This document shows, in pieces, positions 46,788 through 57,088 of a stretch of DNA of 64,000 nucleotides (positions are counted from its first letter, which is position 1; every line of letters starts with the position of its first letter). The stretch comes from Pleurodeles waltl. Lineage: Eukaryota; Chordata; Amphibia; Caudata; Salamandridae. A model generated the notes under the pieces. The model did no database searches. It saw only the letters and a list, made by a program, of their open reading frames with translations, and was not told where the DNA came from. The translations under genes were made by a program, and so were the position numbers. The stretch is taken from positions 137,721,106 to 137,785,105 of the forward strand of contig NC_090447.1 of the NCBI RefSeq assembly GCF_031143425.1, given 5' to 3'.

Positions 46788-47230
46788 CCCAGTTCATGAT
46801 GAGTGAACATCAGTTGTGACATGGTTAACAAGTGTCTTTGTGCAAGTACAAAATGGCCTCTTGTCTTGAGTTACATAAGAGGACCTCATGTGTCTGTAGT
46901 CCTGTCACTTTCTAACTCCCAACACTATATAAATGGTGAACTCCATCATGAGTGAACATCAGCTGTGACATGGGTAACAAGAGTCTTTGGGCAAGTGCAC
47001 AATGGCCTCTTGTTTTGAGTTGCCGAAAGAGGGCCTTGTGGCACTTGTAGGCATATCAACTTCTGACTCCCAGCACTAGACAAATGGTGAACTCCATGAG
47101 TGAACATCAGTTGTGACATGGCTAACAAGTGTCTTTGGGCAAGTACACAATGGCCTCTAGGTTTGAGTTACAGAAAGAGTAGTATTTATACTCAAGTCAC
47201 TCTCTCTACTTCCCAACAATTGACAAATAT
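46788..47230 (+). repeat. Three tandem copies of a ~149-bp unit
   Basis: The anchor TGAGTGAACATCAG recurs at 46800, 46949 and 47097, each followed by TGTGACATGG and AACAAGNGTCTTTG. Units are roughly 85-90% alike by eye. It lies in the MybB intron of copy 2. Confidence 0.85.
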
Positions 47231-47479
47231 TTAGTCTGACAAACCTGTTGCCACACTGCAGTTAGTTTGGAACATACATTTGCATGTTGACACATACCAT
47301 TGGTCCTGGGGTGATCTTTTGATATTGAAACACTTACAGACCCTATTCCAACATATGACATGGGATGGAGATTGATTCATGTGATGTTATGTATGACAAT
47401 ACACATTAACTATCTACCGTGTCTGATACTTTGGGTATTGCAGGTTATGATAGTAGATGAACAGCACAATGGCAAAAGC

Positions 47480-47932
47480 TGAGGTGTGAGCATACAAGAC
47501 ATTGACATTTTGTGAGAGTTTTTGTGGTGTGGCTTATCAGACTCTGATCCCCAGCTATTCCTGTCAAGCCATGAGGATGCAGAATGGCTAAGACCTTCTC
47601 CTCCCAGGGACAGAGTTGTAATGGGTGGACCACCACCCATTACAACTCTGGGAGAACCACCACCAGTCTTCAGGAACTTCAGGTGTTGCCTGGAGGCCAG
47701 GGAATGCACCTTCCCCCTAAGGTTGTTACACCTCTTCCTAATATCCTCCTTGTGGGCAAGGTGGTGCCTACCACATTCACTCTGTTGACTATCATTTGCC
47801 ACATTTACATCTTCCTTCTGAGATGAGTATGTTGGACTTGCGCGCCAAATATTTGTGGCTCTACTCTTATGATTTCAGCCACCATGATTTTCACCTCATC
47901 CTCTGAAAAACATGGATTTTTGGATGTGACAT
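47480..47932 (-). pseudogene. MybB exon 1, Harbinger copy 2 (Myb/SANT domain retained)
   Basis: An ATG at 47932 opens a frame that reaches CFSEDEVKIMVAEIIRVEPQ only after a 1-base frame change. Then come FGAQVQHTHLRRKM, a stop, WQMIVNRVNVVG, and after another shift EDIRKRCNNLRGKVHSLASR and QHLKFLKTGGG. These blocks form a three-helix Myb/SANT-like domain. The following VLAILHPHGLTG segment (another frame) is also typical of this Harbinger protein. It shows what copy 1 has lost. The exon end near 47480 is approximate. Confidence 0.7.
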
Positions 47933-48264
47933 GACTGAAATTAAAGTGGGTGACAGTGACTGACTAAAAAGACAAGTGATAGTGGGGAAAACATAGAAGT
48001 TGTGTGAAAGGTGTAAAATGGGATAGGAAAAAAGGGCTGCCTTATGTAGCAGAAATGACAAAAAGTAGTGTGGTCTCTGTCTTGATGTGCTACAGTGGAG
48101 AGGCAAAGGATCATGATCTGAGATGGGGTGTGTTTTATAGTGTGATTTGCATGTGTTCACTTGGCCAATGGATGTCGGTGGTTCAACCTGCATACATCGT
48201 AATGCGGTGGCCGGGAGACAGCCGTTGTAGAGGTCTCCATGAGACATCCACCATGGCAGTCTGG
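47933..48264 (-). other. 5' region of MybB, copy 2
   Basis: Between the MybB start and the terminus. No ORF is supported; this is the presumed MybB promoter. A possible minus-strand TATAAAA lies near 48137. Confidence 0.35.
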
Positions 48265-48295
48265 CAGTCTGACCACTAAACTCATAATTGGGACC
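48265..48295 (-). repeat. Terminal inverted repeat on the MybB side, Harbinger copy 2
   Basis: Ends CTCATAATTGGGACC at 48295, followed by TAA. Reversed it reads GGTCCCAATTATGAGTTTAG, then TGGTCAGACTG. It matches, with changes, the MybA-side termini at 6775 and 22020, linking both Myb genes to one element. Confidence 0.75.
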
Positions 48296-48298
48296 TAA

Positions 48299-48746
48299 GT
48301 TCTACATGCCTAACTAATTAACTGAAGAATACAAAACAAAAACAAAAAATCCACAGTTTGTTTACTGATGGCGGCTGAGAACTCAGCCCCTCTCATCAAA
48401 CAAGGACCTTTGACAGACGATATCTGGCATTCAGCCGCTTATAGAGTTCTTTGAATAACTGCCTACCCACTAGCAAGTGCTATGCAGAAGCATTTAAAAA
48501 TAAGTACATATGAATCAAAAATATAAATGGATGAATCACTGTATAGGTAAAGCCTTGATCACCAATGTTGGCACATCAAAGAACACATACTTCAGTCCAA
48601 AATCTTCCCTACTGAAAAATGAAAATATATTTCTTTAGTCTAATTTGTGTTTTGTAATTTTAATGCATATGCTTTGCCTATGAAATTTCAGGCAGGGGCA
48701 TGGTACTTAATATCCCTTAAATATCTGGCTGTTTCGAGGATTATTA
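48299..48746. other. Spacer, no gene seen
   Basis: About 450 bp of AT-leaning DNA without recognisable features. Confidence 0.5.
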
Positions 48747-49653
48747 GGGCCGTATTTATACTTTTTGGCGCACAACTGCGCCAACGCAGTTGTGCGTCAA
48801 AAAATTTAACGCCGGCTAACGCCATTCCAAAGCGCCATGCGGGTGCCTTATTTATGGAATGACGTTAGCCGGCGGAGCTGCCTGGTGTGCGTCCAAAAAA
48901 ATGACTTACACCAGGCAGCGCCGGCGTAGGGGAAAATGGAGCTTGGGCGCCAAAAAATGGGGCAAGTCAGGCTGAGGCAAAATTTTCGCCTCAACCCGAT
49001 TAGCGCCATTTTTTTTAACTCACAACCCCCATTGAAATGACTCCTGTCTTAGCAAAGACAGGAGTCATGCCCCCTTGCCCAATTGCCATGCCCAGGGGAC
49101 TTATGTCCCCTGGGCATGGTCATTGGGCATAGTGGCATGTAGGGGGGCACAAATCAGGCCCCCCTATGCCACAAAAATAAAAAATAAAAAATACTTACCT
49201 GAACTTACCTTAAGTTCCCTGGGATGGGTCCCTCCATCCTTGGGCGTCCTCCTGGGGTGGGCAAGGGTGGCAGGGGGTGTCCCTGGGGGCATGGGAGGGC
49301 ACCTCTGGGCTCCTTCCGAGCCCACAGTTCCCTTAACGCCTGCCCTGGCGTTAAAAAATGACACTAAAGCGGCTGGACGTCATTTTTTTTGACCCGCCCA
49401 CTCCCGGGCGTCATTTTTGCCCGGGAGTGTAAATACAGCGCACATGCCTCGGAGTCATTTTTTAGACGGGAACGCCTACCTTGCATATCATTAACGCAAG
49501 GAAGGTGTCCACGCTAAAAAATGACGCAAACTCCAAGATCTTTGGCGCTAGACGGGTCTAACGCCAAAGTATAAATATGGAGTTAGTTTTGCGTCGGATT
49601 TGCGTAAAAAAAAACGACGCAAATCCGGCGCAAACAGAGTGTAAATATGCCCC
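48747..49653. mobile_element. Non-autonomous TIR element, 907 bp, TTA target
   Basis: Left end GGGCCGTATTTATAC; right end reversed GGGGCATATTTACAC. TTA on both sides (48744-48746, 49654-49656). The interior is a series of hairpins: GCGCACAACTGCG/CGCAGTTGTGCG (48769-48798), CCGGCTAACG...CGTTAGCCGG (48813-48872), GCCTGGTGT.../ACACCAGGC, CATGCCCAGGGGAC/GTCCCCTGGGCATG (49087-49119), and a GCGTC(A)TTTTT-rich right part. No ORF. The TTA duplication and TIRs fit Harbinger-like MITEs. Confidence 0.8.
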
Positions 49654-49774
49654 TTAGTCTTTACCCTGTGGGAGGATACACAGTCAAATAAAAACCTATA
49701 AAATTGACACAGTTTAGAGGAAATCACTATTTTGGAAATGCAAAACCAAGGATGGCTATGAGGAAAATGTCTCC

Positions 49775-50178
49775 TGTGATGCACCCCAAAAATTGTGGTG
49801 CACATGTAGATCACACATATGCCCTAAGGGCAGATGTGTGCTCTATAGCCCTTTAAAAACAGCATCTTTTAGTGTTTTTTTTTAAATTGCACATGGTTAG
49901 CATTGGCTTGAAATCAATAGTAATTGCATTGCCTAAATGTCCAATTCGCATTTAGGAAATGCTTTGTACATCTGAATAGGAATCGCAAATAGATAATCCC
50001 TATTTGCAATTTCCCGTCAAGAGGATCACAAATTGTTATTTCCACTGGGTATAAATCGCAATTTGCAATCCCTGAAGAGCTTTGTATATCTGAAAAGCCC
50101 ATTTAGCATTTCTTAATGGCCCAAATAACGATTTGGACCCTTAGGAAATGCTAAATGGCTTCGCACATCTGGCCCAAT
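49775..50178. mobile_element. Partial MITE related to 27190-27880, reversed
   Basis: The segment from GATGCACCCCAAAAATTGTGG onward matches the reverse complement of 27480-27600 (same CACACATATGCCCTAAGGG-like palindrome). The right end reversed is GGGCCAGATGTGCGAAGCC, near the TIR of the full copy; internal GATATACAAAGCTC and GATGTACAAAGCA words repeat it. The left end seems lost. Confidence 0.65.
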
Positions 50179-50193
50179 GTCACTCAAACACTA

Positions 50194-50770
50194 TAGGGCT
50201 AATTTACAAGCCCCTTGCACCACTGGTGTGTGATTTATTATGACACAAAGGCACAGATGCATATCTATGAGGCCATGCAAAGCCACTTTGGATGGCTTTT
50301 TATGGCCATGGTGTAAGGCAACATGGCGCAAGTTGCTGCTTTGCTTTACAGTGTTTCATGGGAGCATTCAATGGGCTTTGCAGTGGGTTTTACCACACAA
50401 CATCCATGGGATGCATTTCCAGATTTACATAGATCTGGAAACTGGGGAATGCCTCAAAACTGTAGGCCTACCAGGGGAAGCATAACGAGGAGAAATGTCT
50501 TTATCTCTCCTTGTTATTTCCTCATTCTGCAGCACACATAGAAATAGGGAAAAGGGCTCCATGGATTGTTTTGCACAGAGTGTCAAAAACAATCCTGCCA
50601 ATAATGCAGGAACCCTTGCATTGGCAACCGGCAGCAAAAAGTGCTGCGCTGGCTTAAAGGACAGGAATGCTCTGTATCTTGTAAATGGTGCATTCCTGCC
50701 CTTTCAAATTGGTGTAGAGCAGTGCAGCAAAAAGGCTTGCAGCGCTGCCCTACACCAATACCTTGTATAA
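50194..50770. mobile_element. Probable MITE with internal hairpins
   Basis: Begins TAGGGCTAATTTACAAGCC and ends (reversed) CTGTTATACAAGGTATTGG. Contains paired words such as AGGAATGCTCTG.../GGTGCATTCCTGCC, CCAGATTTACATAGATCTGG and GGTGTAGAGCAG...CTGCCCTACACC. Borders are tentative and no target duplication is confirmed. Confidence 0.5.
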
Positions 50771-52980
50771 CAGCAACGTTCAAAGAGAGTCAGGAAACAA
50801 TCCCCATCTAAATGGGCACCGGAAGCGCAGCAACAAAAATACAATTGAAAAAGCCTACTGTGAAAAAGCTGCCACTGAACGTGCAGGGATTATTTTTAAA
50901 CGGATCTAAGCAATGTGCAGAAACTGTTCAGTCACTCAAAGTGTTTGGAGCCAATGGCTGAAGAGGGCTGACCCACTGCCAATAATAATAATCTGTCACT
51001 ACAACTGAAGGTGTCTCAAAAGCCCGGACTGAAAACTAATGTGATGCATCATGTTTTGCATTAGTCTGTTTGCTTCACTTTAGAATGATGAAGCCATTTA
51101 GATGAACAGGTATATTTCCTCTTCAAAGTTTGCTGAAAGCCTAGCTAGAGCATCTATCAATCTCTGTCTCCTGTTCATAACAAACCGCAAACGGCATATT
51201 TGCAGAGAGCGTGGATGGGTAAGACATGGTTAGAGTGATTTTTATATCAAAATTAGCTCAGAGTAAAAAAGGACGAGGAGTTATTTCCATTTTTGTAGAC
51301 GTCAAAAATTATATGCTTTAACCGCTTGAAAAATCTAATTTCTTACTAAAGGGAATTCCTGTCAGGTAGAAACAGACCTCTACTTTTTTATCTGCCAAAA
51401 ATGCGAGCATATTAATGCAATCTATAGTGCACTTCTCCACCTGTGACTTTTTATTTAGAAAGGGCAGTTTCTTAACCAACAGCAACCAAGAGCTTAATGC
51501 TAATATCTGAAACATGCAAACTATGTTGCCTTTTATGTTTTTTATTGATCTTTCCCATCATGCTGTCTAGCTTTGCGGATCATGTAAAAAGGCGAAGCCT
51601 GTTGGACACAGGAACAATGCTATATAGTTTCTGCAAGACACATGACCTCTCTGCCTCATTCACAGTGACCTTTCAGAAGTGAAACCAGCATTTACCTGGT
51701 TCTACTACTAGACCTCATGCCTTTTATAATTGTGCTTGACACGTGAGATGTTCAAATGCTCATCTACCATTTATCTCTTCCAGGTCCCCAGAGGTAAGTC
51801 CTAAAAGGTGTCCCTGCTTGCTTCTTGTTCCTTTACATACTGCAATGTATGTTACAAATGACTATTATATGGAGAGCATTGATGATCGATTGTACATTGC
51901 ACATTAAACAGGGCTATGTCGCCCCTTTTGACATGCCCTTGGTTGGGAGTGGGAATAGTAAGCAAGCAGCCTGGCTCCACGACGAATGACACAAATATTG
52001 ATTTCAAAATATTGTTTAACGTAAATAATAGGTTGAAAATATTGTCATTTAAAATCATGGAGCAGAATATCTAATGTAAGGATATTGTTTTTTAATCATA
52101 TAATTAATATAAGTTACAAAATATAGTTGAATAAAAAAAGTGTACTTTAATATAGTTGTAGTAAATATTGTGTACTAATTAATTTATGTATTAGTACATA
52201 CAGTAACTGTATATGTTAGTAGTATCAATATGATTGTTTTAATGTTTTAAATTCAGTTTTAACATTTAATTGACATTGTAAGAGATTTAATTAGTAATTT
52301 ATAACGTCGAGCAGGTGCTTGAGTTTGTAAAAGGCTAATGAGGGGAGTTATTGAAATTATAATTTTTAATGGATATTTTATGTTAATTAAATATGTAAAT
52401 GTAATTATTTATGACGGTTAGGTAAAGGATTATTTGCTTTCCAAATTATGTACTTTTTCGTTATTTTAATGTGCGCTTTTTTCTGTGTAATTCAACTAGT
52501 GGTTTATAAATTAGTAGTAGGCTTAAGGATTGTTAGAGGAGTAGGGTGGGAGGGTATTGAAGAAATTGTTTACATTACATTTCTTATGTAAATTAAACAT
52601 TTTTAGATAATAATAAAATAAATTGTTGTATTGATTAATAGTTATTTTAATTAATTAGGCATATTTTGCGATTTGTCACCTATTACTTATTTTTGTCTGA
52701 TTTGATTACTAATACACATTTTATTGTCGATTTATTAGGATTGTAGGGTAATAGGGTGGATAATTATTTAAATATATTGTATTTTGTTCAATTCATTGTG
52801 TAAATTACGTTTTTGGTAATGAAATCTGTAATTTTCTTATTGAGCATTTGTTTTATGATGTGTTTGAATTATTTTAGATACCATTTAATTTTTTGAGCTG
52901 GTTATTGAATTACTAAGCTTGTGAAATGTATTTTATATTTTTGCTGCCTTTAAATCTGTTTGTTTTTAATTACTAATTGA
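50771..52980. other. AT-rich spacer, no gene seen
   Basis: Mixed sequence to 51840, then strongly AT-rich to 52980. I found no coding frame, RNA gene or element border. The last bases before the piggyBac arm read AATTGA, possibly a mutated TTAA. Confidence 0.5.
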
Positions 52981-54040
52981 ACCTCTTCTCTGCGAGCCCG
53001 TTTCACCCTCAGATGCCAGGCCTTTATTTGGATATCTGGGGCAGTTTGCGCTTAGGACCTCATAAACTTTTGTCCACATAAGCTACCCACGCCAAATTTG
53101 CATCCTTTTTTTCCAACATCCTAGGGATTCTAGAGGTATCCAGAGTTTGTGGGTTCCCCTCCAGGAGACCAAGAAATTAGCCAAAATAAACAAACAATTT
53201 CTTTTTTTCAAAACAATTGGAAAAAGGGCTGCAGAAGAAGGCTTGTGTTTTTGTCCCTGGAAATGGCATCAACAAAGAGTTTGCAGTGCTAAAATCACCA
53301 TCTTCCCAGCTTTCAGGAACAAACAGACTTGAATCAGAAAACTAAATTTTTCAACACAATTTTGGGATTTTACTGGGTTTTACTATTATTTGTGCATTTA
53401 ACCTACTTCCAGTTAGTGACAGAAATGGCTGTGAAACCAATGCTGGATTCCGGAAAGCTAAACATTTATGAAAAGTAAACAAAATTCTGAATTCACCAAT
53501 GGGTCATTTGTGTAGATCCTACAAGTTTTCCTACAGAAAATAATAGCTGAAATAAAAAATATTGAAATTGAGGTAAAAAAAACAGCCATTTTTCTCCATA
53601 TTTTACTCTGTAACTTTTTCCTGCGAGGTCAGACTTTTGAAAGCAATATACTGTTATGTCTGCTGGACTGCTCTGGTTGTGGGGATATATAGGGCCTGTA
53701 GGTTTCCTCAAGATCCCTAGGTACCCAGAGCCAATAAATGAGCTGCACCCGGCAATGGGTTTTCATTCTTTACCGGGTATACAACAATTCATTTGGTGAA
53801 ATATAAAGAGTGAAAAATAGGTATCAAGAAAATCTTTGTATTTCCAACATGGGCACTAGATAAGGTGTGGAGAAGCAGTGGTTATTTTGCACATCTTTGA
53901 ATTCTCTGGTCCCATACTAGCATTGTGAATTACTGGGCGTTTCTCAAATAGACGTCTTTTTTGCACACTGTCTTACATTTGGAAGGAAAAAACGTAGAGA
54001 AAGACAAAGGGCAATAACACTTGTTCTGCTATTCTGTGGT
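52981..54040 (+). repeat. piggyBac left arm, first copy
   Basis: About 1.06 kb matching 59797-60870 in the same orientation, by eye about 85% alike: GGGGCAGTTTGCGCTTAGG / GGGGCAGTTCGCGCTTAGG, CACATAAGCTA, AACATCCTAG, GCAATATAC, GGGGATATATAGGG. No coding potential. Confidence 0.85.
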
Positions 54041-55930
54041 CCCCCAAGTCTTCACATTTTTCCATTGAAAACTTAAGTGTTTTTTGGAATGTGACTAGCT
54101 GTGGATTTTGATCTCTAGCTCAGCCGGCACCTAGGGAATCCTACCAAACCTGTGCATTTTTGAAAACTACAAACCTGGGAGAATCCAGGATGGGGTGACT
54201 TGTGGGGCTCTTACCAGGTTCTGTTACCCAGAAAACTTTTCAAACGTCAAAATTTGGCCAAAAACACTTTTTCCTCACATTTCTGTGACAGGAAGTTCTG
54301 GAATCTGAGAGAAGCCACAAATTTCCTTCCACCCAGCGGTTCCCCAGGTCTCCGGATAAAAAATGGTACCTCTCATGTGTGGGTAGGCCTAGTGCCTGTG
54401 ACAGGAAATTCCCCAAAACCCAACTTGGACACATCACATTTTCCCAAAGAAAACTGAGCTGTTTTTTGCAAAGTGCTTATCTGTGGATTGTGGCCTCTAG
54501 CTCAGCTGGCACCTAAGGAAACCTACCAAACCTGTGCATTTCTGAAAACTAGACACCTAGGGGAATCCAAGATGGGGTGACTTGTGGGGCTATCATCAGG
54601 TTATGTTTCCCAGAATCCTTTGCAAACCTCAAAAGTTGGCCAAAAAAACACCTTTTCCTGACATTTCGGTGACAGAAAGTTCTGGAATCTGAGAGGAGCC
54701 ACAAACTTCCTTCCACCCAACGTTCCACCAAGTCTCCTGATAAAAATGGTACCTCACTTGTGTGGGTAGGCCTAGCTTCCATGACAGGAAATGCCCCAAA
54801 ACACAGCATGGACACATCACATGTTCCCAAAGAAAACAGAGCTGTTTTTTGCAAAGTGCCTAGCTGTGGATTTTGGCCTCTAGCTTAGCCGCCACCTAAG
54901 GAAACCTACCAAACCTGTGCATTTTTGACAACTATACACCTAGGGGAATCCAAAATGGGGTGACTTGTGGGGCTCACACCACATTCTGTTACCCAGAATC
55001 TTTTGCAAACCTCAAAATTTGGCCCCAAAACACTTTTTCCTCACATTTCGGTGACAGAAAGTTCTGGAATCTGAGAGGAGCCACAAATATCCCAAGTTTC
55101 CCAATAAAAATGGTACCTCACTCGTGTGGGTAGGCCTAGTGCCCGCACCAGGAAATGCCCCAAAACAAAACATGGTCACATCACATTTTCACAAAGAAAA
55201 CAAAGGTGTTTTTTTGCAAAGTGCCTAGCTGTGGATTTTGACCTCTAGCTCAGGAAACATACCAAACCTGTGCACTTTTTAAAACTGGACACCTAGGGCA
55301 ATTCTGAATGGGGTGACTTGTAGGGCTCCCGCCAGGTTCTGTTACCCAGAATCCTTAGCAAACGTTAAAATTTGTCAAACAAAAACACTTTTTCCTCACA
55401 TTTCGTTGACAGAAAGTTCTGTAATCTGAGAGGAGCCACAAATTTCCATTCACCCAGCATTCCTCCAAATCTCCCGATAAAAATGGTCTCTCACTTGTGT
55501 GGGTAGGCCTAGCGCCAACAACAGGAAATGCCTGAAAATAAAACATGGTCACATCACATTTTCCCCAAAACTGACCTGTTTTTTGCAAAGTGTCTAGCTG
55601 TGGATTTTGGCCTCTAGCTCAGCCGGCACCTAGGGAAACATACCAAACCTGTGCACTTTTTAAAACTGGACACCTAGGGCAATTCTGAATGGGGTGACTT
55701 GTAGGGCTCCCACCAGTTTCTGTTACCCAGAATCCTTTGCAAACCTCAACATTTCACACAAAAAAACACTTTCACATTTCGATGATGGAAAGTTCTGGAA
55801 TCTGAGGGGAGCCACAAATTTCCCTCTACTCAACATTCCTCCAGGTCTCCTGATAAAAATTATACCTCACTTGTGTTTGTGGCCCAGGTGCTTTCAACAG
55901 GAAAAGGCCAAAAACGTGTAGAGATAGAGG
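54041..55930 (+). repeat. Tandem array 1 of the ~373-bp unit
   Basis: The anchor GGGTAGGCCTAG recurs at 54381, 54764, 55128 and 55501, with a degraded copy near 55877, so spacing is 383, 364, 373 and about 375. Each unit contains TTGGCCTCTAGCTCAGCCGG, ACCAAACCTGTGCA, GTTACCCAGAATCC and AGAAAGTTCTGGAATCTGAG. Units differ by substitutions and small deletions. Open frames in each unit are by-products of the repeat. Confidence 0.9.
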
Positions 55931-55959
55931 GGATAGCACAGCAATTTGATAAGCACAAT

Positions 55960-56250
55960 TTTTTCTTTTATACATTTTTAGACTGACTCTGCTTTTGGTA
56001 CCCACACAAGTGAGGTATCATTTTACTTGGGAGACTGAGGGGAACACTGGGTGGTAGGAAATGTGTCCCAGCGTGGTGATCCTACAAAGAAAAGTAATTA
56101 AAATATGCTTTTTAAGCACATTTTGTGGTTTAAGGTTTGCAGAGGAATCTGGGCAAGAAAATGTTGGGGATCCACGCAAGCCACACCTCCCTGGACTCCT
56201 CTGGGTCTCTAGTCTTTAAACATGTCTGGGTTTCCTATATGACCGCCGTA
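55960..56250 (-). repeat. Inverted, diverged copy of the 373-bp unit
   Basis: Reverse-complemented, it reads AAATGATACCTCACTTGTG..., preceded by CCACCCAGTGTTCCCCTCAG and TCCTCTGCAAACCTTAAA, then GGTGTGGCTTGCGTGG. These follow the order of the array unit. It is the only unit found in reverse and lies on the transposase side. Confidence 0.75.
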
Positions 56251-57088
56251 CCTGGGACCAAAAACACAGGTGACCACCCCCCTTGAAAAACAGCAAGTGT
56301 TGCAATAGATCTTTTTGATGTGTCCACGTCCATCTGTGAATGGTCCAAACAATAAAAATGTTACACACTTAGGTTATGTTAAGAAGACCCCTCGCCCACC
56401 AACACAGTTGGTGGCATGCTTTATCATCAGACCCCACCCTAGACCCCTAGCATGTCACGTGTGTGCTCCGACACCTCATTACAGCTGAGCAAGTTTTGTC
56501 ATTTTTGCCATACATCCTGGTTGGATTTGGCAAGAGTGTGAGTGATGGATCAAATTTTATTAACAAGAAATTTCACAAAAAATGAAATTCACCATCAATA
56601 ACTGAAAGGCCAAAAAATGGAATCAATGACTCACAGCTTGTGAGCTGTAAAGCCGCATCAAGGCACCAACCGCTTTACAATCTATTCACACACCTTTCAT
56701 ACATGACATGCACGAGACCATTCATGCCGCCAGCTGTGGGACCAGCACATTACAACACTTGCATCAACAGACAGCGCCATTCAAGGGCCCATCACTTTCA
56801 TACGTCCACATTCCTGATACAGCAATCACACCAGCTGATGGGAGTGTGTGTACTGCCGTTTGGCTGCCAGTGTGTTGCAATTGTCAACAGCAAGTCACTA
56901 CTTACACTGCCAGCCAAGCACCACTCCATGCACAACTCCTTCACTTCTTTTATTTCTAACAAAAAAGAGACCACTAACTAATTACAAGTACAAAACTACA
57001 AACTCAAAAGCTCTAACTGCATGGACAGTAATGCCAACAGTGAAACTGAACAAAAAACATAAAACAATACAGAACAGGCAGTTTTCAC
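56251..57088. other. piggyBac internal non-coding region
   Basis: Between the inverted unit and the transposase stop. Open frames on the plus strand at 56640-57234 overlap each other and show no domain. Probably the transposase 3' region. Confidence 0.5.

Larger units (their letters stand above)
41601..47479 (-). other. MybB intron, copy 2, holding nested LTRs and a tandem triplication
   Basis: Between the Myb-domain exon (47932-47480) and the coiled-coil exon (41600-40745). Besides LTRs (42097-46680) and the triplication at 46788-47230, I see only non-coding DNA. Confidence 0.5.
22021..48295 (-). mobile_element. Harbinger element copy 2 (three genes, many insertions)
   Basis: Reading from high to low coordinates: terminus at 48295, MybB (-), nuclease (+, so convergent), divergent spacer, MybA (-). 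The terminus reversed reads GGTCCCAATTATGAGTTTAG and is followed by TAA (48296-48298). Removing the insertions at 27190-27880, about 28336-29370, 32157-40324 and 42097-46680 leaves about 11.8 kb. The low-coordinate terminus was not found next to copy 1, so that end is uncertain. The order and orientation of all three genes match copy 1. Confidence 0.65.
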
